From the NCBI GenBank assembly GCA_964387485.1, contig CAYLWV010000003.1, positions 1 through 51,227 of the forward strand: a DNA stretch of 51,227 nt, in the 5' to 3' direction. The translations under genes and the position numbers were made by a program. Positions 33,946 to 43,464 of the stretch are shown here, piece by piece (within the stretch, counting starts at the first letter, position 1; each line of letters opens with the position of its first letter). This stretch comes from Fluviibacter sp964387485. GTDB lineage: Bacteria > Pseudomonadota > Gammaproteobacteria > Burkholderiales > Rhodocyclaceae. The notes beneath the pieces were generated by a model. The model did not search any database, had not been told where the DNA came from, and saw only the letters and a program-made list of their open reading frames with translations.

Positions 33946-35442
33946 TTAATCGATGGCGAGGCAGGTGTATTTGGTGCTCAGATACTCGTCAACGCCATGT
34001 TGCGAGCCCTCGCGCCCGAAACCGGACTGTTTGATGCCCCCAAAGGGGGCGACTTCGCTCGACATTAAGCCCGTATTGACGCCGATCATGCCGTATTCGA
34101 GTGCTTCGGAGACCCGGAAGATACGTCCGGGATCGCGAGTGTAAAAGTACGCGGCCAGGCCAAACTCCGTGGCGTTGGCCAGTTGAACGGCTTCCTCTTC
34201 TGTCGAGAAGGCAAAGAGCGGGGCAACCGGTCCGAAGATCTCTTCGTGCATCATCCGCATTTTCGGCGTTACGCCCTTGATGACCGTCGGCTGAAAATAC
34301 AGACCGCCACGCGCATCCGGGGTGCCGCCCGTCACAATGGTTGCCCCCTGAGATACCGCGTCAGTGACTAGTGTGCAGACCTTGTCCAGACCACTCTCGT
34401 CGATCAGTGGTCCGATCTGTGCCCCGGATTCAAATCCGTAACCGACCTGCAGCGCACGGACTTTGGTGGCCAGCTTGTCGGCAAACGCATCCATCACGTC
34501 CTTGTGGACCAGAAAGCGGTTGGCGCAGACGCAGGTCTGGCCACTGTTCCGGTATTTCGAGGCGATGGCGCCTTCCACGGCGGCATCCAGATCGGCGTCA
34601 GGAAAAACGATGAACGGGGCATTGCCCCCCAGCTCCAGCGAGAGGCGTTTGAGATTGGGGGCTGACTGGGCCATGAGCAGCCGGCCGACCTGGGTCGAAC
34701 CGGTAAACGAGAGTTTACGAACGCGGCTATCTCCCGTCAGTGCCTCCCCGATAATGGGGGCGGCGGCCGCGTCGCCGGTGACCACGTTGAATACACCGGG
34801 TGGCATGCCGGCACGTTCTGCCAGCACCGCCAGGGCTAGGGCGGTGAGCGGGGTCTGTTCGGCCGGTTTGACCACCACGCTGCAACCAACGGCCAGTGCG
34901 GGGGCCACTTTGCGGGTAATCATCGCGGCGGGAAAGTTCCACGGAGTAATGGCCGCGCAAACGCCCACCGGTTCACGGGTGACCAGTAAGCGCTTATCGG
35001 GGGTATTGGAAGGCAGAATCTCACCGTTAATGCGGCGGGCCTGTTCCGAGAACCATTCGACGAACGAAGCTGCGTAAGCGACTTCACCCAGACTTTCTGT
35101 ATAGGTTTTGCCACCTTCAGCGGTGATCAGAGTGGCCAGATCTTCTTTGTTTGCCTGAATCAGTTCGAACCAGCGCCGCAAGAGACTGCTGCGGTTGCGC
35201 GCGCTTTCTTTGCGCCAACTCGGAAAAGCATTGGTTGCCGCATCAACTGCTTGACGGGTGTCCTCGGCGCCGAGATTGGCAACCCGGGCGATCATCTGAC
35301 CGGTACCCGGGTCGGTGACTTCAAAGCAGTGTTCAGACGTCATCCACTGGCCATTGATGTAGGCAGCGGATTTGAGCAGGGAAGGATCTTTAAGTTTGGA
35401 CTGGATTTGAGTGTTGGGCATGGCAAAATTGGCGTTGATCAC
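33946..35442 (-). CDS. gabD: NAD(P)-dependent succinate-semialdehyde dehydrogenase
   Basis: 498 aa, aldehyde dehydrogenase superfamily. Catalytic Glu in ELGGNAPFIVFPDADLD and catalytic Cys in NSGQTCVCANRFLVH are present, with TPWNFPAAMITRK earlier and SEVAPFGGIKQSGFGREG near the end. The pattern is that of GabD, oxidising succinic semialdehyde to succinate in GABA catabolism. A GTG start at 35442 has GGAGG 4 bases upstream; ATG 35421 is an alternative. The divergent lipoprotein gene begins 14 or more bases away. Confidence 0.88.
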   Translation of the reverse strand: MINANFAMPNTQIQSKLKDPSLLKSAAYINGQWMTSEHCFEVTDPGTGQMIARVANLGAEDTRQAVDAATNAFPSWRKESARNRSSLLRRWFELIQANKEDLATLITAEGGKTYTESLGEVAYAASFVEWFSEQARRINGEILPSNTPDKRLLVTREPVGVCAAITPWNFPAAMITRKVAPALAVGCSVVVKPAEQTPLTALALAVLAERAGMPPGVFNVVTGDAAAAPIIGEALTGDSRVRKLSFTGSTQVGRLLMAQSAPNLKRLSLELGGNAPFIVFPDADLDAAVEGAIASKYRNSGQTCVCANRFLVHKDVMDAFADKLATKVRALQVGYGFESGAQIGPLIDESGLDKVCTLVTDAVSQGATIVTGGTPDARGGLYFQPTVIKGVTPKMRMMHEEIFGPVAPLFAFSTEEEAVQLANATEFGLAAYFYTRDPGRIFRVSEALEYGMIGVNTGLMSSEVAPFGGIKQSGFGREGSQHGVDEYLSTKYTCLAID

Positions 35443-35450
35443 ATATCCTC

Positions 35451-35462
35451 CATCATATGATG
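35451..35462. promoter_or_regulatory. 12-bp perfect palindrome between gabD and the NlpC/P60 gene
   Basis: CATCATATGATG at 35451-35462 is a perfect palindrome. It adjoins the GGAGG of gabD (minus) and contains two possible ATG starts of the plus-strand gene. It may be an operator or just an accident of overlapping start signals. Confidence 0.3.
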
Positions 35463-36002
35463 TTCTGTCTGCCTATGCGACCCTCGAACCGGCAAGGTTT
35501 TACCACGGTATTGTGGCTGCGCCAGACGATACTCTGGTTGCTGACTGCGTTGACGGTGGCGGGATGCGCCAGCAGCGGTGGCAAAGGGATTACCCGCTTC
35601 GGCGGTGATAACCTGCCGCCCACCTCTCAGGGACAGGAGGTCACGATCATGGCCATGCACCTGATTGATACCGGGTACCAGTTCGGCGGCAAGAATCCGC
35701 AGGCGGGTCTGGACTGTAGTGGCATGGTGAGCTGGTTATACGGCCAGGCCGCAGAGTACCGACTCAAAGGGAGTGCCAAAGACATGGCCCACCGAGGTCG
35801 GGAGATCAGTCCGGCTGCCATTCGTCCCGGTGATTTGGTGTTCTTCAATACGCGCGGCTTCAGCTATTCGCATGTGGGGGTTTACATCGGTGACCAGCGT
35901 TTTGTGCATGCGCCGAACAGCAAAGGCAAAGTCCGTATCGACCGTCTGGATCAGGGCTGGTTTGCTGCCCGCTTTGAAGAAGCGCGCAGCTACTTCGATT
36001 GA
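35457..36002 (+). CDS. NlpC/P60-family lipoprotein endopeptidase
   Basis: 181 aa. An N-terminal signal with lipobox VAGC (Cys37) suggests an outer-membrane or periplasmic lipoprotein. The papain-like catalytic triad is present: C87 in LDCSGMVSW, H139 in SHVGVYIG and H151 in FVHAPN. These enzymes cut gamma-D-glutamyl-diaminopimelate or related peptide bonds in peptidoglycan. No clear Shine-Dalgarno precedes the candidate ATGs at 35457, 35460 or 35475; the last gives a more typical short N-region. Confidence 0.85.
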   Translation: MMFCLPMRPSNRQGFTTVLWLRQTILWLLTALTVAGCASSGGKGITRFGGDNLPPTSQGQEVTIMAMHLIDTGYQFGGKNPQAGLDCSGMVSWLYGQAAEYRLKGSAKDMAHRGREISPAAIRPGDLVFFNTRGFSYSHVGVYIGDQRFVHAPNSKGKVRIDRLDQGWFAARFEEARSYFD

Positions 36003-36014
36003 AGCGCCCGGCGC

Positions 36015-37433
36015 TTATGTGTTGACTGCCGTCGTCGCGATATAGGGATGTACCATTTTGGTTGGATCAACGATGCGCTCAAACTCGGCTTCTGAAATAG
36101 CGCCCAAGACGATGGCGGCTTCTTTCAGGGTGAGGTCATGCTTCAGCGCATGATGGGCGATTTCCGAAGCTTTGTCATAGCCGATGACCGGGGCGAGGGC
36201 GGTCACCAGCATGAGGGAACGATCCAGATGTGACCGGATGTTCCGCAGATTCGGCTCGGTGTCCTTAACCAGGAAGCGGTTGAAGTTGCGGCAGCTGTCC
36301 GCCAGCAGATTGATGGATCCCATGACGTTATGAATGATCAATGGCTTGTAGACATTCATTTCCAGATAGCCGCTGGCGCCGCCAAAGGAGACGGCGACAT
36401 CATTCGCCATGACCTGAACGGCCACCATCGACAGGGCTTCGACCTGGGTCGGATTCACCTTGCCGGGCATGATGGAAGATCCTGGCTCGTTTTCCGGTAA
36501 ATCGAGTTCGGCAAAGCCGGCGCGTGGGCCGCAAGACAACAGACGAATGTCGTTGGCAATTTTGTAGAGGGATACTGCCAGTGTTTTGAAGGTGGCGGAG
36601 AGTTGCACGAGCGCATCGTGAGCCCCTTGCACCGTAAATTTGTTGAGTGCAGAAACAAACGGCAGACCAGTCAGCCGGGCGATTTCTGCCGCCATGGCTT
36701 CGGCAAATCCGGGGGCGGCATTTAGGCCGGTGCCGACCGCAGTGCCACCGATGGCCAGGTGGTAGACATCTTTCAGAGCATCATCAATACGGTGCAGGTT
36801 GTCATCCAGCATACCGACGTACCCGGAGAACTCCTGGCCCAGGGTGAGCGGCGTGGCGTCCTGCATGTGTGTGCGGCCGATCTTGACGATATCCTTCCAG
36901 GCATCGGCTTTGCGGGCGAGACCATCCCGCAGCTCTTGGACTGCCGGCAAAAGCGCGTGCTGGGTTCCGATGGCGGCCGCCATACTCATCGCCGTTGGAA
37001 AGCTGTCGTTCGACGACTGGGACATATTGACGTGATCGTTCGGATGAACCGGATGCTTGCTGCCGAGCGGTGTGCCCGCCAGCTGGCTGCAGCGATTGGC
37101 GATCACTTCGTTGACGTTCATGTTGAACTGCGTGCCACTGCCGGTCATCCAGACATGGAGTGGAAACATGTCATCATGCTGTCCGGTGAGGATTTCGTCA
37201 CAGCTTTGTTCGATCCGTCTGGCGAGCGCCGGATCCAGGCGATGCCCCGCTTCATTGACGCGGGCCGCCGCTTTCTTCAGCACGGCGTAAGCACGGATCA
37301 GCTCCGCAGGCATCCGATCCTTGCCGATACGAAAGTGTTCGAGTGAGCGCTGCGTTTGCGCACCCCACAGCTTGTCTGCCGGAACCGCGACAGCACCCAT
37401 GCTATCTGTTTCTGTTCGGAATGCCGGATTCAT
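36015..37433 (-). CDS. fumC: Class II fumarate hydratase
   Basis: 472 aa. TGSGTQFNMNVNEVIANR and the superfamily signature GSSIMPGKVNPTQ are present, together with a lyase-type C-terminal domain ending with HPYIATTAVNT. It interconverts fumarate and malate in the citric acid cycle without an iron-sulfur cluster. It is the only gene of its unit that I can tie to the TCA cycle here; the 3' end converges with the NlpC/P60 gene. Confidence 0.95.
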   Translation of the reverse strand: MNPAFRTETDSMGAVAVPADKLWGAQTQRSLEHFRIGKDRMPAELIRAYAVLKKAAARVNEAGHRLDPALARRIEQSCDEILTGQHDDMFPLHVWMTGSGTQFNMNVNEVIANRCSQLAGTPLGSKHPVHPNDHVNMSQSSNDSFPTAMSMAAAIGTQHALLPAVQELRDGLARKADAWKDIVKIGRTHMQDATPLTLGQEFSGYVGMLDDNLHRIDDALKDVYHLAIGGTAVGTGLNAAPGFAEAMAAEIARLTGLPFVSALNKFTVQGAHDALVQLSATFKTLAVSLYKIANDIRLLSCGPRAGFAELDLPENEPGSSIMPGKVNPTQVEALSMVAVQVMANDVAVSFGGASGYLEMNVYKPLIIHNVMGSINLLADSCRNFNRFLVKDTEPNLRNIRSHLDRSLMLVTALAPVIGYDKASEIAHHALKHDLTLKEAAIVLGAISEAEFERIVDPTKMVHPYIATTAVNT

Positions 37434-37517
37434 AAGAATGCCCCCGTGACGGAAGGGTTGTCTTAATGATCATACCCTTCTAATGGTCGTTAGAGGGTGG
37501 GGGCGGTATCGAATGAA

Positions 37518-38240
37518 TTAACGGTTCGGCGGAATGGCGACCTTGTTCATGCGCTCGATCAACACGTCGGTCTGGCGTAGTAGCCCTTCGGTCTCGCCTT
37601 TGCGGTCGTAATACTGCGGGCTGGGCACCATGGCGGCGAGCATGGCTGCCTGGGATTCATTGAGCTGGCTGGCGGAGACCCCAAAGTAGTGGCGGGCAGC
37701 CGCTTCGGCACCAAAGATGCCGGTGCCCCACTCGATTTCGTTCATATAGACCTCGAGGATACGGCGTTTGCTCCAGGTGCTTTCGATCATCAGGGTGATC
37801 AGTGCCTCTTCGCCTTTGCGAATCAGGCTCTTTGCCGGCCAGAGAAAGAGGTTCTTGGCCAGTTGCTGCGTGATGGTGGAACCGCCGGCTGTGATGCGTC
37901 CCCGCTTTTCATTCTTTTCAAAGGCTTTCTGGATACCGTCAAAGTCAAAGCCGTGGTGCTGCATGAACTTGCTGTCTTCGGCGGCAATCAACGCGCGCTT
38001 CAGGTTCGTGGAGATGTTGGCATAAGGCACCCAACTTTGCTGGAGTCGGGCATTGGGGTTTTTCTTTTGCAGTTCCGACAGGCGGATCTTCATGAACTGA
38101 GTCGGACCGGGTTCGGTGACTTTCCAGACCAGAACCCAGGCAAAAAACCAGAGCTGCACCAGCACAAAGAGGCCGATGCCGATGAGCAGCATCCGACGGA
38201 TCCAGCCCGAGCCTGATCGACGGGGTTTGCGGGTGTTCAT
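37518..38240 (-). CDS. mtgA: Monofunctional biosynthetic peptidoglycan transglycosylase
   Basis: 240 aa. An N-terminal membrane anchor (MLLIGIGLFVLVQLWFFAWV) is followed by a GT51 domain with the catalytic glutamate in AAEDSKFMQHHGFDFDG and the motifs GGSTITQQLAKNLFLW and RILEVYMNEIEWG. It polymerises lipid II glycan strands at the outer face of the cytoplasmic membrane and lacks a transpeptidase domain. It is last in the RNB-tonB-aroE-mtgA run, the common betaproteobacterial order. Confidence 0.95.
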   Translation of the reverse strand: MNTRKPRRSGSGWIRRMLLIGIGLFVLVQLWFFAWVLVWKVTEPGPTQFMKIRLSELQKKNPNARLQQSWVPYANISTNLKRALIAAEDSKFMQHHGFDFDGIQKAFEKNEKRGRITAGGSTITQQLAKNLFLWPAKSLIRKGEEALITLMIESTWSKRRILEVYMNEIEWGTGIFGAEAAARHYFGVSASQLNESQAAMLAAMVPSPQYYDRKGETEGLLRQTDVLIERMNKVAIPPNR

Positions 38241-38246
38241 GAAGGA

Positions 38247-39149
38247 TTACTTGTCTTGCAGAGAGGTCCGCAGGGCCTGGTAGACGGGCGCCGTTACGGG
38301 GGCGACGCCGCGCCAGAGCGCGAATGCCACGGCAGCCTGTTCGACCAGCATGCCGAGACCGTCGGCCAGGTGCAAGACACCGGCAGCCTTTTGTGCTGCA
38401 AGAAATGGGGTCAGGGTTTTACCGTACATCATGTCGTAAGCAAAGGCATCCTGAGTCAGGCTGCCTGTGGGCAGCGAGATGGCTTCGCCACTGAGGCTGG
38501 CACTGGTCGCGTTGATCACCACGTCGAACGGCCCTTGGGCATGAATCAGGCCGGCCAGTGCCTCAAGTCCGCAGCCCTGTAAGTGGCAGGGAGTTTGGCC
38601 GGCATTGGAAGACAACGCATAAGGGGAAAACAGTGCGGCAAGTCCTTCGGCGCGGGGTGCGGACCGGTTGGCAATGGTGAGTGCTGTGGGTTGCGCGGCC
38701 AGTAACGGTAGTATCACGCCACGCGCGGCACCGCCCGCACCTAGTAACAGAATCCTTTGGCCGGCCAGCGTGCGCTGGTGACGCTGCTGCAGGTCGTTCA
38801 GTAGCCCCTGGCCATCGGTGTTGTCACCAAGCAGCCCCTCTTTGTTCCAGGCCAATGTGTTGACTGCGCCAGCCAGCGCCGCCCGTTCGGTGAGCCGCCC
38901 CTGGGCCTTGGCATAGGCCCAGGCCGCCTCCTTGTGCGGTACCGTGATGTTGACACCACGAAAGCCCTCATTAGGCAGTTGAGCCAGTCGGCTGGTCAGT
39001 GCTTCCGGTGTGACATCCATCGCCACATAGCTGAGTTGCTGGCCGGTTTGCGCGGCAAATTCGGCATGGATTCTTGGCGACATGGAGTGGTGGATCGGAT
39101 GGCCAAGTACGGCATAACGATCCAGATGGTCTGTCCTGTGGTCGGTCAT
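38247..39149 (-). CDS. aroE: Shikimate dehydrogenase
   Basis: 300 aa. Substrate-binding SMSPRIHAEFA and NITVPHKEAAW, including the catalytic lysine, are followed by NTDGQGLLNDL and the NADP-binding GAGGAARGVILPL with NRSAPRAEGL. It reduces 3-dehydroshikimate to shikimate in aromatic amino acid synthesis. Its start overlaps the tonB stop by 4 bases, and the mtgA start follows its stop by 6. Confidence 0.95.
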   Translation of the reverse strand: MTDHRTDHLDRYAVLGHPIHHSMSPRIHAEFAAQTGQQLSYVAMDVTPEALTSRLAQLPNEGFRGVNITVPHKEAAWAYAKAQGRLTERAALAGAVNTLAWNKEGLLGDNTDGQGLLNDLQQRHQRTLAGQRILLLGAGGAARGVILPLLAAQPTALTIANRSAPRAEGLAALFSPYALSSNAGQTPCHLQGCGLEALAGLIHAQGPFDVVINATSASLSGEAISLPTGSLTQDAFAYDMMYGKTLTPFLAAQKAAGVLHLADGLGMLVEQAAVAFALWRGVAPVTAPVYQALRTSLQDK

Positions 39150-39958
39150 CGGCTTTCCAGTGTGTCGCCCCGAGTAAAGGTCCAGGTGCGGGTAATGTCC
39201 AGGTAATCCGTTTCTTTGCGGATGTCCGGCGGGAAGGGGGCAAAGGGGGCGGCCATCATCACTATCCGTTTGGCGGCGTCATCCAGCACTTTGTTTCCCG
39301 ATGAGCGGATCACGATGATGCGATCAACGCTGCCGTCGGGCCGTAAGGCAACGGATAGGACGAGCGAACCAAAAAATCGGCCGCGCGCTTCTTCAGGGTA
39401 GTTCATGGCGCCGACGCGTTCCACTTTCATCCGCCAGTCAGACAGATACTGGCTGTAGCGGTAATCCTTCATGTTGGGTGTCAGCGTGACGCGACGACCA
39501 CCGGCGGGGCTTCCGGTCGTGCCGGAGCTCGATGCACTGCTGCCAGCCAACAGATCGGCCGTGGATAGTGGTGTTAGGGGGAATTGCGTGGGCAATTTTC
39601 CTGGAGTACTGGGCGAGGCAGGGGGCGTTGGTGCCGGTTTGATGGCGGCCGTGCGTGATGTTTGCCGTTCCCGGGCTGAGGGTTTTTTTGGGGTGTTTGC
39701 TGCGTTGGGTGTCGTAGCCCGAGCCATAGGTTGGCTGGCCGTCCGGAACGTGACATTGATGGCGCGCTCGTTGCGCTCCGGCAGTTTGATGCCATAGCGG
39801 GGGGCGAGCAAAATGACATGGGCGATTGCCGACAATCCTAAGGCCAGCCAGAGCAACCGGTCATTAAACAGCAAACGCCAGCCTAACGGCTTGGGAGACC
39901 AGTGTTCCGGTTCGCCGTTCAGCAGAGCGGAGGGAGGGGAGTCGTGCGCCGCAGGCAT
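39146..39958 (-). CDS. tonB: TonB-family energy transducer
   Basis: 270 aa. A single N-terminal membrane helix (LLWLALGLSAIAHVILLA) is followed by a long proline/threonine/serine-rich periplasmic linker (about 90-165) and a C-terminal TonB domain with YPEEARGRFFGSLVLSVALR and VLDDAAKRIVMMAAPFAPF. It is a TonB-like transducer or the related cell-envelope protein found with RNB genes; no exbB or exbD is here, so its link to transport is inferred. Confidence 0.87.
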   Translation of the reverse strand: MPAAHDSPPSALLNGEPEHWSPKPLGWRLLFNDRLLWLALGLSAIAHVILLAPRYGIKLPERNERAINVTFRTASQPMARATTPNAANTPKKPSARERQTSRTAAIKPAPTPPASPSTPGKLPTQFPLTPLSTADLLAGSSASSSGTTGSPAGGRRVTLTPNMKDYRYSQYLSDWRMKVERVGAMNYPEEARGRFFGSLVLSVALRPDGSVDRIIVIRSSGNKVLDDAAKRIVMMAAPFAPFPPDIRKETDYLDITRTWTFTRGDTLESR

Positions 39959-39996
39959 CCGCTTATTGTAGTCGTTCAGGCGCAGCGACGGTGTGC

Positions 39997-42042
39997 CTAT
40001 GGCGAGACGGCGCTTTCACGCGTTGCAGCCGGATCAACCGGCTGCCCCTCCGTTGCTGTCTCCTCGGCTTCTTCGGCATCGGCCAGAGCCTCCTCCACCG
40101 GAACTTCGTCGAGCAGAGCCAGCGCCTCATCGGCCGTATTGGCCTGGCCTGAGACCACAGCATCAAAGCGGCTATGCACACTCAGTTCCAGCAGATCCGG
40201 TGAACCGAGCGTCAGCTGGATACGGCTGCCCGGTGGTAGTTCGGGAGCGCTGGGTACCTGCACGACCAATGGCAAATCATCGACCCGCACATTCGGTGCG
40301 TTACGCAGCAGCGTACCGGCCACCTGACTGGTTGACGTTTGCTGCAACCAGCGTAAGCACCAGTAGCGCTCCATGCGGCGCTGGAAATCGGCATAGCCGG
40401 CATAGGTCAGATCGAAATCTCGCATGGCGGCAAAGAGTTCGGCTGAGCGTGGCGCAAAGGCGGGGGCCTTACCGGTCAGTACAGCAATCAGTTGCCACTG
40501 GTTGATCAGATCGGCATAGCGCCGCAGTGGTGAGGTACTCCAGGCGTAGCAAGCCACGCCCAGACCTTCGTGCGGGATCGCCGAGGTGGTCATGCGCACT
40601 TTGCCGGCAACCTGACCCCGATACAGACCGGGCACGCCGTGGTCAGCAAGAAGCTGGCCCCAGGTGGCGTTGGCCAGAATCATCAGTTCGGCAACGAGCA
40701 TGTCGACCGGGCTGCCGCGTTTACGGGCTTCGATGTGCACGCTGCAAGCGGCGGGGTCAAGAATGGCGCCAGTCTGCTTGTCATGCAGCGGGCCATCGAT
40801 CTGGTAATGGTAGTCGTGGAGCCCGGCCTGGGCCGAGGGCTTGCCGCGGCGACCGGCACAGGCGGCGGCAAAGCGCCAGAGTGTGAGCAGGGTGTCGCCG
40901 TACGGGCAAGCGGGTGTCTGGCCGGCGTTCAGTTGATCGAGTGCCATATGCGGCTCAATCTCGTGCAGCCGAAGATTGGCGGTGATCGGCACCCGTTCAA
41001 CCCGGGATTCGTGGCTGACAATCTCGAAGTCGTCGCTGGCCGTCACATAAAGCGAGAGCGCCGGGCAAGCGCGGCCGGCCGCCAGTGTAAAGGATTCGAC
41101 CAGGCTGTCGGGCAGCATGGTGATTTTGTGGCCGGGCATGTAGACCGTGGAAAGACGGGTGCGGGCCACGGCATCATGCGGTGAGCCGGGCACAATGCCC
41201 AGACCCGGGGCGGCAATGTGAATACCGAAGCGCCAGCCGATACCGGGTAAGCGGGTGACCGAAAGGGCGTCATCGATTTCCGTGGTGCTCGCGTCATCAA
41301 TCGACACGGCCTGGACATCGGCCAGTGGCAGCTCGCCGTAAGGGGCCGGTGCCGGCAGTTCCGGGAAGCCGATGCCTTTGGGAAAGCGCTCGGCAGCAAA
41401 GCGGCGAAAGTGCCAGTGATACGCATCCGGGAAGGCGCCGCAGCGAAGCAATAGTGCCGCCGGGGTTTCCCGGGTCTGATCGCAGGCGGTCTCGAAGGCT
41501 TTGACTTCCGGGCGGTTGCGGTCCGGTTGAACTAGCAGGGTGTCGATCTGATTCGCCAGTGCTTCCGGCAGCGTGCCGGCGACCAGTTCGGCCACCATAC
41601 GCTCGATGGCCTCTGCCTGCAGACGCTTTTTCTCGGCGCCGGCCAGTGCCGCTTTCAGGATCTCGGGTGGGGCGCGGCGGAACAGACCTTTGCCGCGGCG
41701 ATGAAAGTAGAGGGGGGCGTTCTGGATGGCCAGTAGCAAGGCCGTGGCTTCAATCGCCGAGGGTGCGTGACCGTAATAGTCGGCCGCCAGATCGGCAAAG
41801 CCGAACTCCGCTTCCGAAGCACATTCCCAGAGGAAGGCCGGGTCCATGTCAGCGGCCAGGGGCTCAGCGCCCGGGAGCAGCTGTGCCGGGGATGGGTCGC
41901 GGAAGCGCAGTAGCACTTGCGCGGCTTTCAGTTTCTGGCGTTTGCCACCGGGTAGCTCGACCTGTAGGCTGGTATTCTGATCGGCCTGAATGGTGGCGGC
42001 ACGAAAGGCGCCACTTTCCTCGAAGAGGACGTACTCACTCAT
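39997..42042 (-). CDS. RNB-domain exoribonuclease (RNase II family)
   Basis: 681 aa. The catalytic block SIDDASTTEIDDA (from 248) provides the acidic residues that bind metal in RNase II, including D257 and D258; the first acidic triplet differs slightly from the E. coli order. Later motifs GIHIAAPGLGI, YMPGHKITMLPDSL and STSPLRRYADLINQW are conserved. The C-terminus ends in about 50 acidic and alanine-rich residues after a weak S1-like region. It degrades RNA 3' to 5'. It leads the RNB-tonB-aroE-mtgA run; it may be called rnb or vacB-like. Confidence 0.88.
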   Translation of the reverse strand: MSEYVLFEESGAFRAATIQADQNTSLQVELPGGKRQKLKAAQVLLRFRDPSPAQLLPGAEPLAADMDPAFLWECASEAEFGFADLAADYYGHAPSAIEATALLLAIQNAPLYFHRRGKGLFRRAPPEILKAALAGAEKKRLQAEAIERMVAELVAGTLPEALANQIDTLLVQPDRNRPEVKAFETACDQTRETPAALLLRCGAFPDAYHWHFRRFAAERFPKGIGFPELPAPAPYGELPLADVQAVSIDDASTTEIDDALSVTRLPGIGWRFGIHIAAPGLGIVPGSPHDAVARTRLSTVYMPGHKITMLPDSLVESFTLAAGRACPALSLYVTASDDFEIVSHESRVERVPITANLRLHEIEPHMALDQLNAGQTPACPYGDTLLTLWRFAAACAGRRGKPSAQAGLHDYHYQIDGPLHDKQTGAILDPAACSVHIEARKRGSPVDMLVAELMILANATWGQLLADHGVPGLYRGQVAGKVRMTTSAIPHEGLGVACYAWSTSPLRRYADLINQWQLIAVLTGKAPAFAPRSAELFAAMRDFDLTYAGYADFQRRMERYWCLRWLQQTSTSQVAGTLLRNAPNVRVDDLPLVVQVPSAPELPPGSRIQLTLGSPDLLELSVHSRFDAVVSGQANTADEALALLDEVPVEEALADAEEAEETATEGQPVDPAATRESAVSP

Positions 42043-42057
42043 GGGGAATATGCTCGC

Positions 42058-42882
42058 TTAGTGGGCAGACCAGCTGACAACGCCGGTATAGGCGGTGATC
42101 AGCACGACCAGGCCGAAAATGATGCGATACCAGGCAAAGATGATGAAGTTATGTGTGGTGATGTAGCGCAATAACCAGCGGATACAGAGGAAGGCCGAAA
42201 TAAAGGCCGAGATGAAGCCGACGGCCCACATGCTGAGATCCGTGTTTTGGATCGTCGCCCACTCTTTGTAAACCTGGTAAATCGTGGCAACGCCCAGCGT
42301 CGGGATGGCGAGGAAGAACGAAAACTCGGTCGCCGCCTTGCGCGACAGACCCATGAGCAGGCCCCCGATGATGGTGGCGCCGGAACGGGAGGTGCCTGGG
42401 ATCAGTGCTAAGGCCTGAATGCAGCCCAGCATCAGTGCATCTTTGACGGTCATGTCATCGACTGAAGGCACGCGGATACGATGCGCACGTTTTTCTGCCC
42501 AGAAGATAAACAGGGCACCGACAATAAAGGCGGTGGCCACGGAGATAGGGTTGAACAGGTGTGCCTTGATGGTCTTGTGAAAAAGTAGACCTAAAATGGC
42601 CAGGGGCAGAAAGGCCACACCCACGTTGAGCAGAAAACGCTGGGCTTTACGACTGCTGGGGCATGAGGCGATGGTTTCCCAGAGGCGGGCGCGGTATTCC
42701 CAGACGACGGCCAGAATGGCGCCAAACTGAATGACGATTTCGAAGATCTTACCGGCGTCATCGTTGAAGTCCAGCAGGTCGCCCGCCAGAATGAGATGGC
42801 CGGTCGAAGAAATGGGCAGAAATTCGGTCAGACCCTCGACAACGCCGAGAATGAGAGCCTTGAGCAGCAGCAGAGTGTCCAT
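42058..42882 (-). CDS. uppP: Undecaprenyl-diphosphatase
   Basis: 274 aa, about eight membrane helices. The two family signatures are intact: EGLTEFLPISSTGHLIL and ALIPGTSRSGATII. It dephosphorylates undecaprenyl pyrophosphate to recycle the lipid carrier for peptidoglycan and surface polysaccharide; it confers bacitracin resistance when overproduced. It starts 66 bases after the channel gene on the same strand and ends 15 bases before the RNB gene. Confidence 0.95.
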   Translation of the reverse strand: MDTLLLLKALILGVVEGLTEFLPISSTGHLILAGDLLDFNDDAGKIFEIVIQFGAILAVVWEYRARLWETIASCPSSRKAQRFLLNVGVAFLPLAILGLLFHKTIKAHLFNPISVATAFIVGALFIFWAEKRAHRIRVPSVDDMTVKDALMLGCIQALALIPGTSRSGATIIGGLLMGLSRKAATEFSFFLAIPTLGVATIYQVYKEWATIQNTDLSMWAVGFISAFISAFLCIRWLLRYITTHNFIIFAWYRIIFGLVVLITAYTGVVSWSAH

Positions 42883-42948
42883 GCGGAGTGGGCTTTATAG
42901 GCAAAAATCAGGCTGGATTCTAACATCCGGCAGGCGTTGCCTTCTGCC

Positions 42949-43464
42949 TTAATGGTCGTGGTTTTCCGGGTGATGCTCCACGTGTTTGGTCATGGGCCAG
43001 AATTTCTGCATTTCAATGAAGAGAAATGATGCTGACCAGGTGATCAGAACGAAGCCGGTCAGCGCTTCCAGACCCGGCAGGAAGCGCAGGTCGCCATTGG
43101 CGGCGACATCCCCGAAGCCGACCGTTGTGAATGAAATCCAGGACAGGTAGACACAATCGCCCAAGAGATCCGGGGTGGTCATGCCGAACAGGTTGCCCAG
43201 CCCCAGATGGACCATCGTGTAATACCCCAGTGCAAAGACCCAGATCTCGACCGCATGGGCGACCAGAATGGCAAAAACACCCAGAAGTACGCGATATCTG
43301 GGGGGCACATTGGTCAGATTCGGCAGATGGCGCGCCATGCTGTACAGCGTTTCATAGTGAATGAAGACGGCTGCAGCGATGAGCGTGCCATTCAGAATCC
43401 AGGGCAGCAGAGAGTGCATGGGACGGTCGAAAGTTAAGCGTTCTGTCATCCTAGCATTTTTCAA
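42949..43464 (-). CDS. Two-helix potassium channel-like protein
   Basis: 171 aa with two or three hydrophobic helices and the selectivity filter TVGFGD (114-119) of ion-trans-2 channels. The N-terminal helix pair is followed by a pore loop, and the histidine-rich C-terminus (VEHHPENHDH) is cytosolic. The TTG start at 43464 is supported by AGGAG on the minus strand (43477-43473) at 8-base spacing; ATG 43449 is an alternative with a poor site. It is divergent from the ATP-grasp operon, and its leader contains one half of the 12-bp inverted repeat. Confidence 0.82.
   Translation of the reverse strand: MKNARMTERLTFDRPMHSLLPWILNGTLIAAAVFIHYETLYSMARHLPNLTNVPPRYRVLLGVFAILVAHAVEIWVFALGYYTMVHLGLGNLFGMTTPDLLGDCVYLSWISFTTVGFGDVAANGDLRFLPGLEALTGFVLITWSASFLFIEMQKFWPMTKHVEHHPENHDH

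Noticed and set aside
37474..37498. Hairpin between fumC and mtgA as a terminator
   Set aside because: The stem has a bulge and no T run follows on the minus strand, so it is not a convincing intrinsic terminator.
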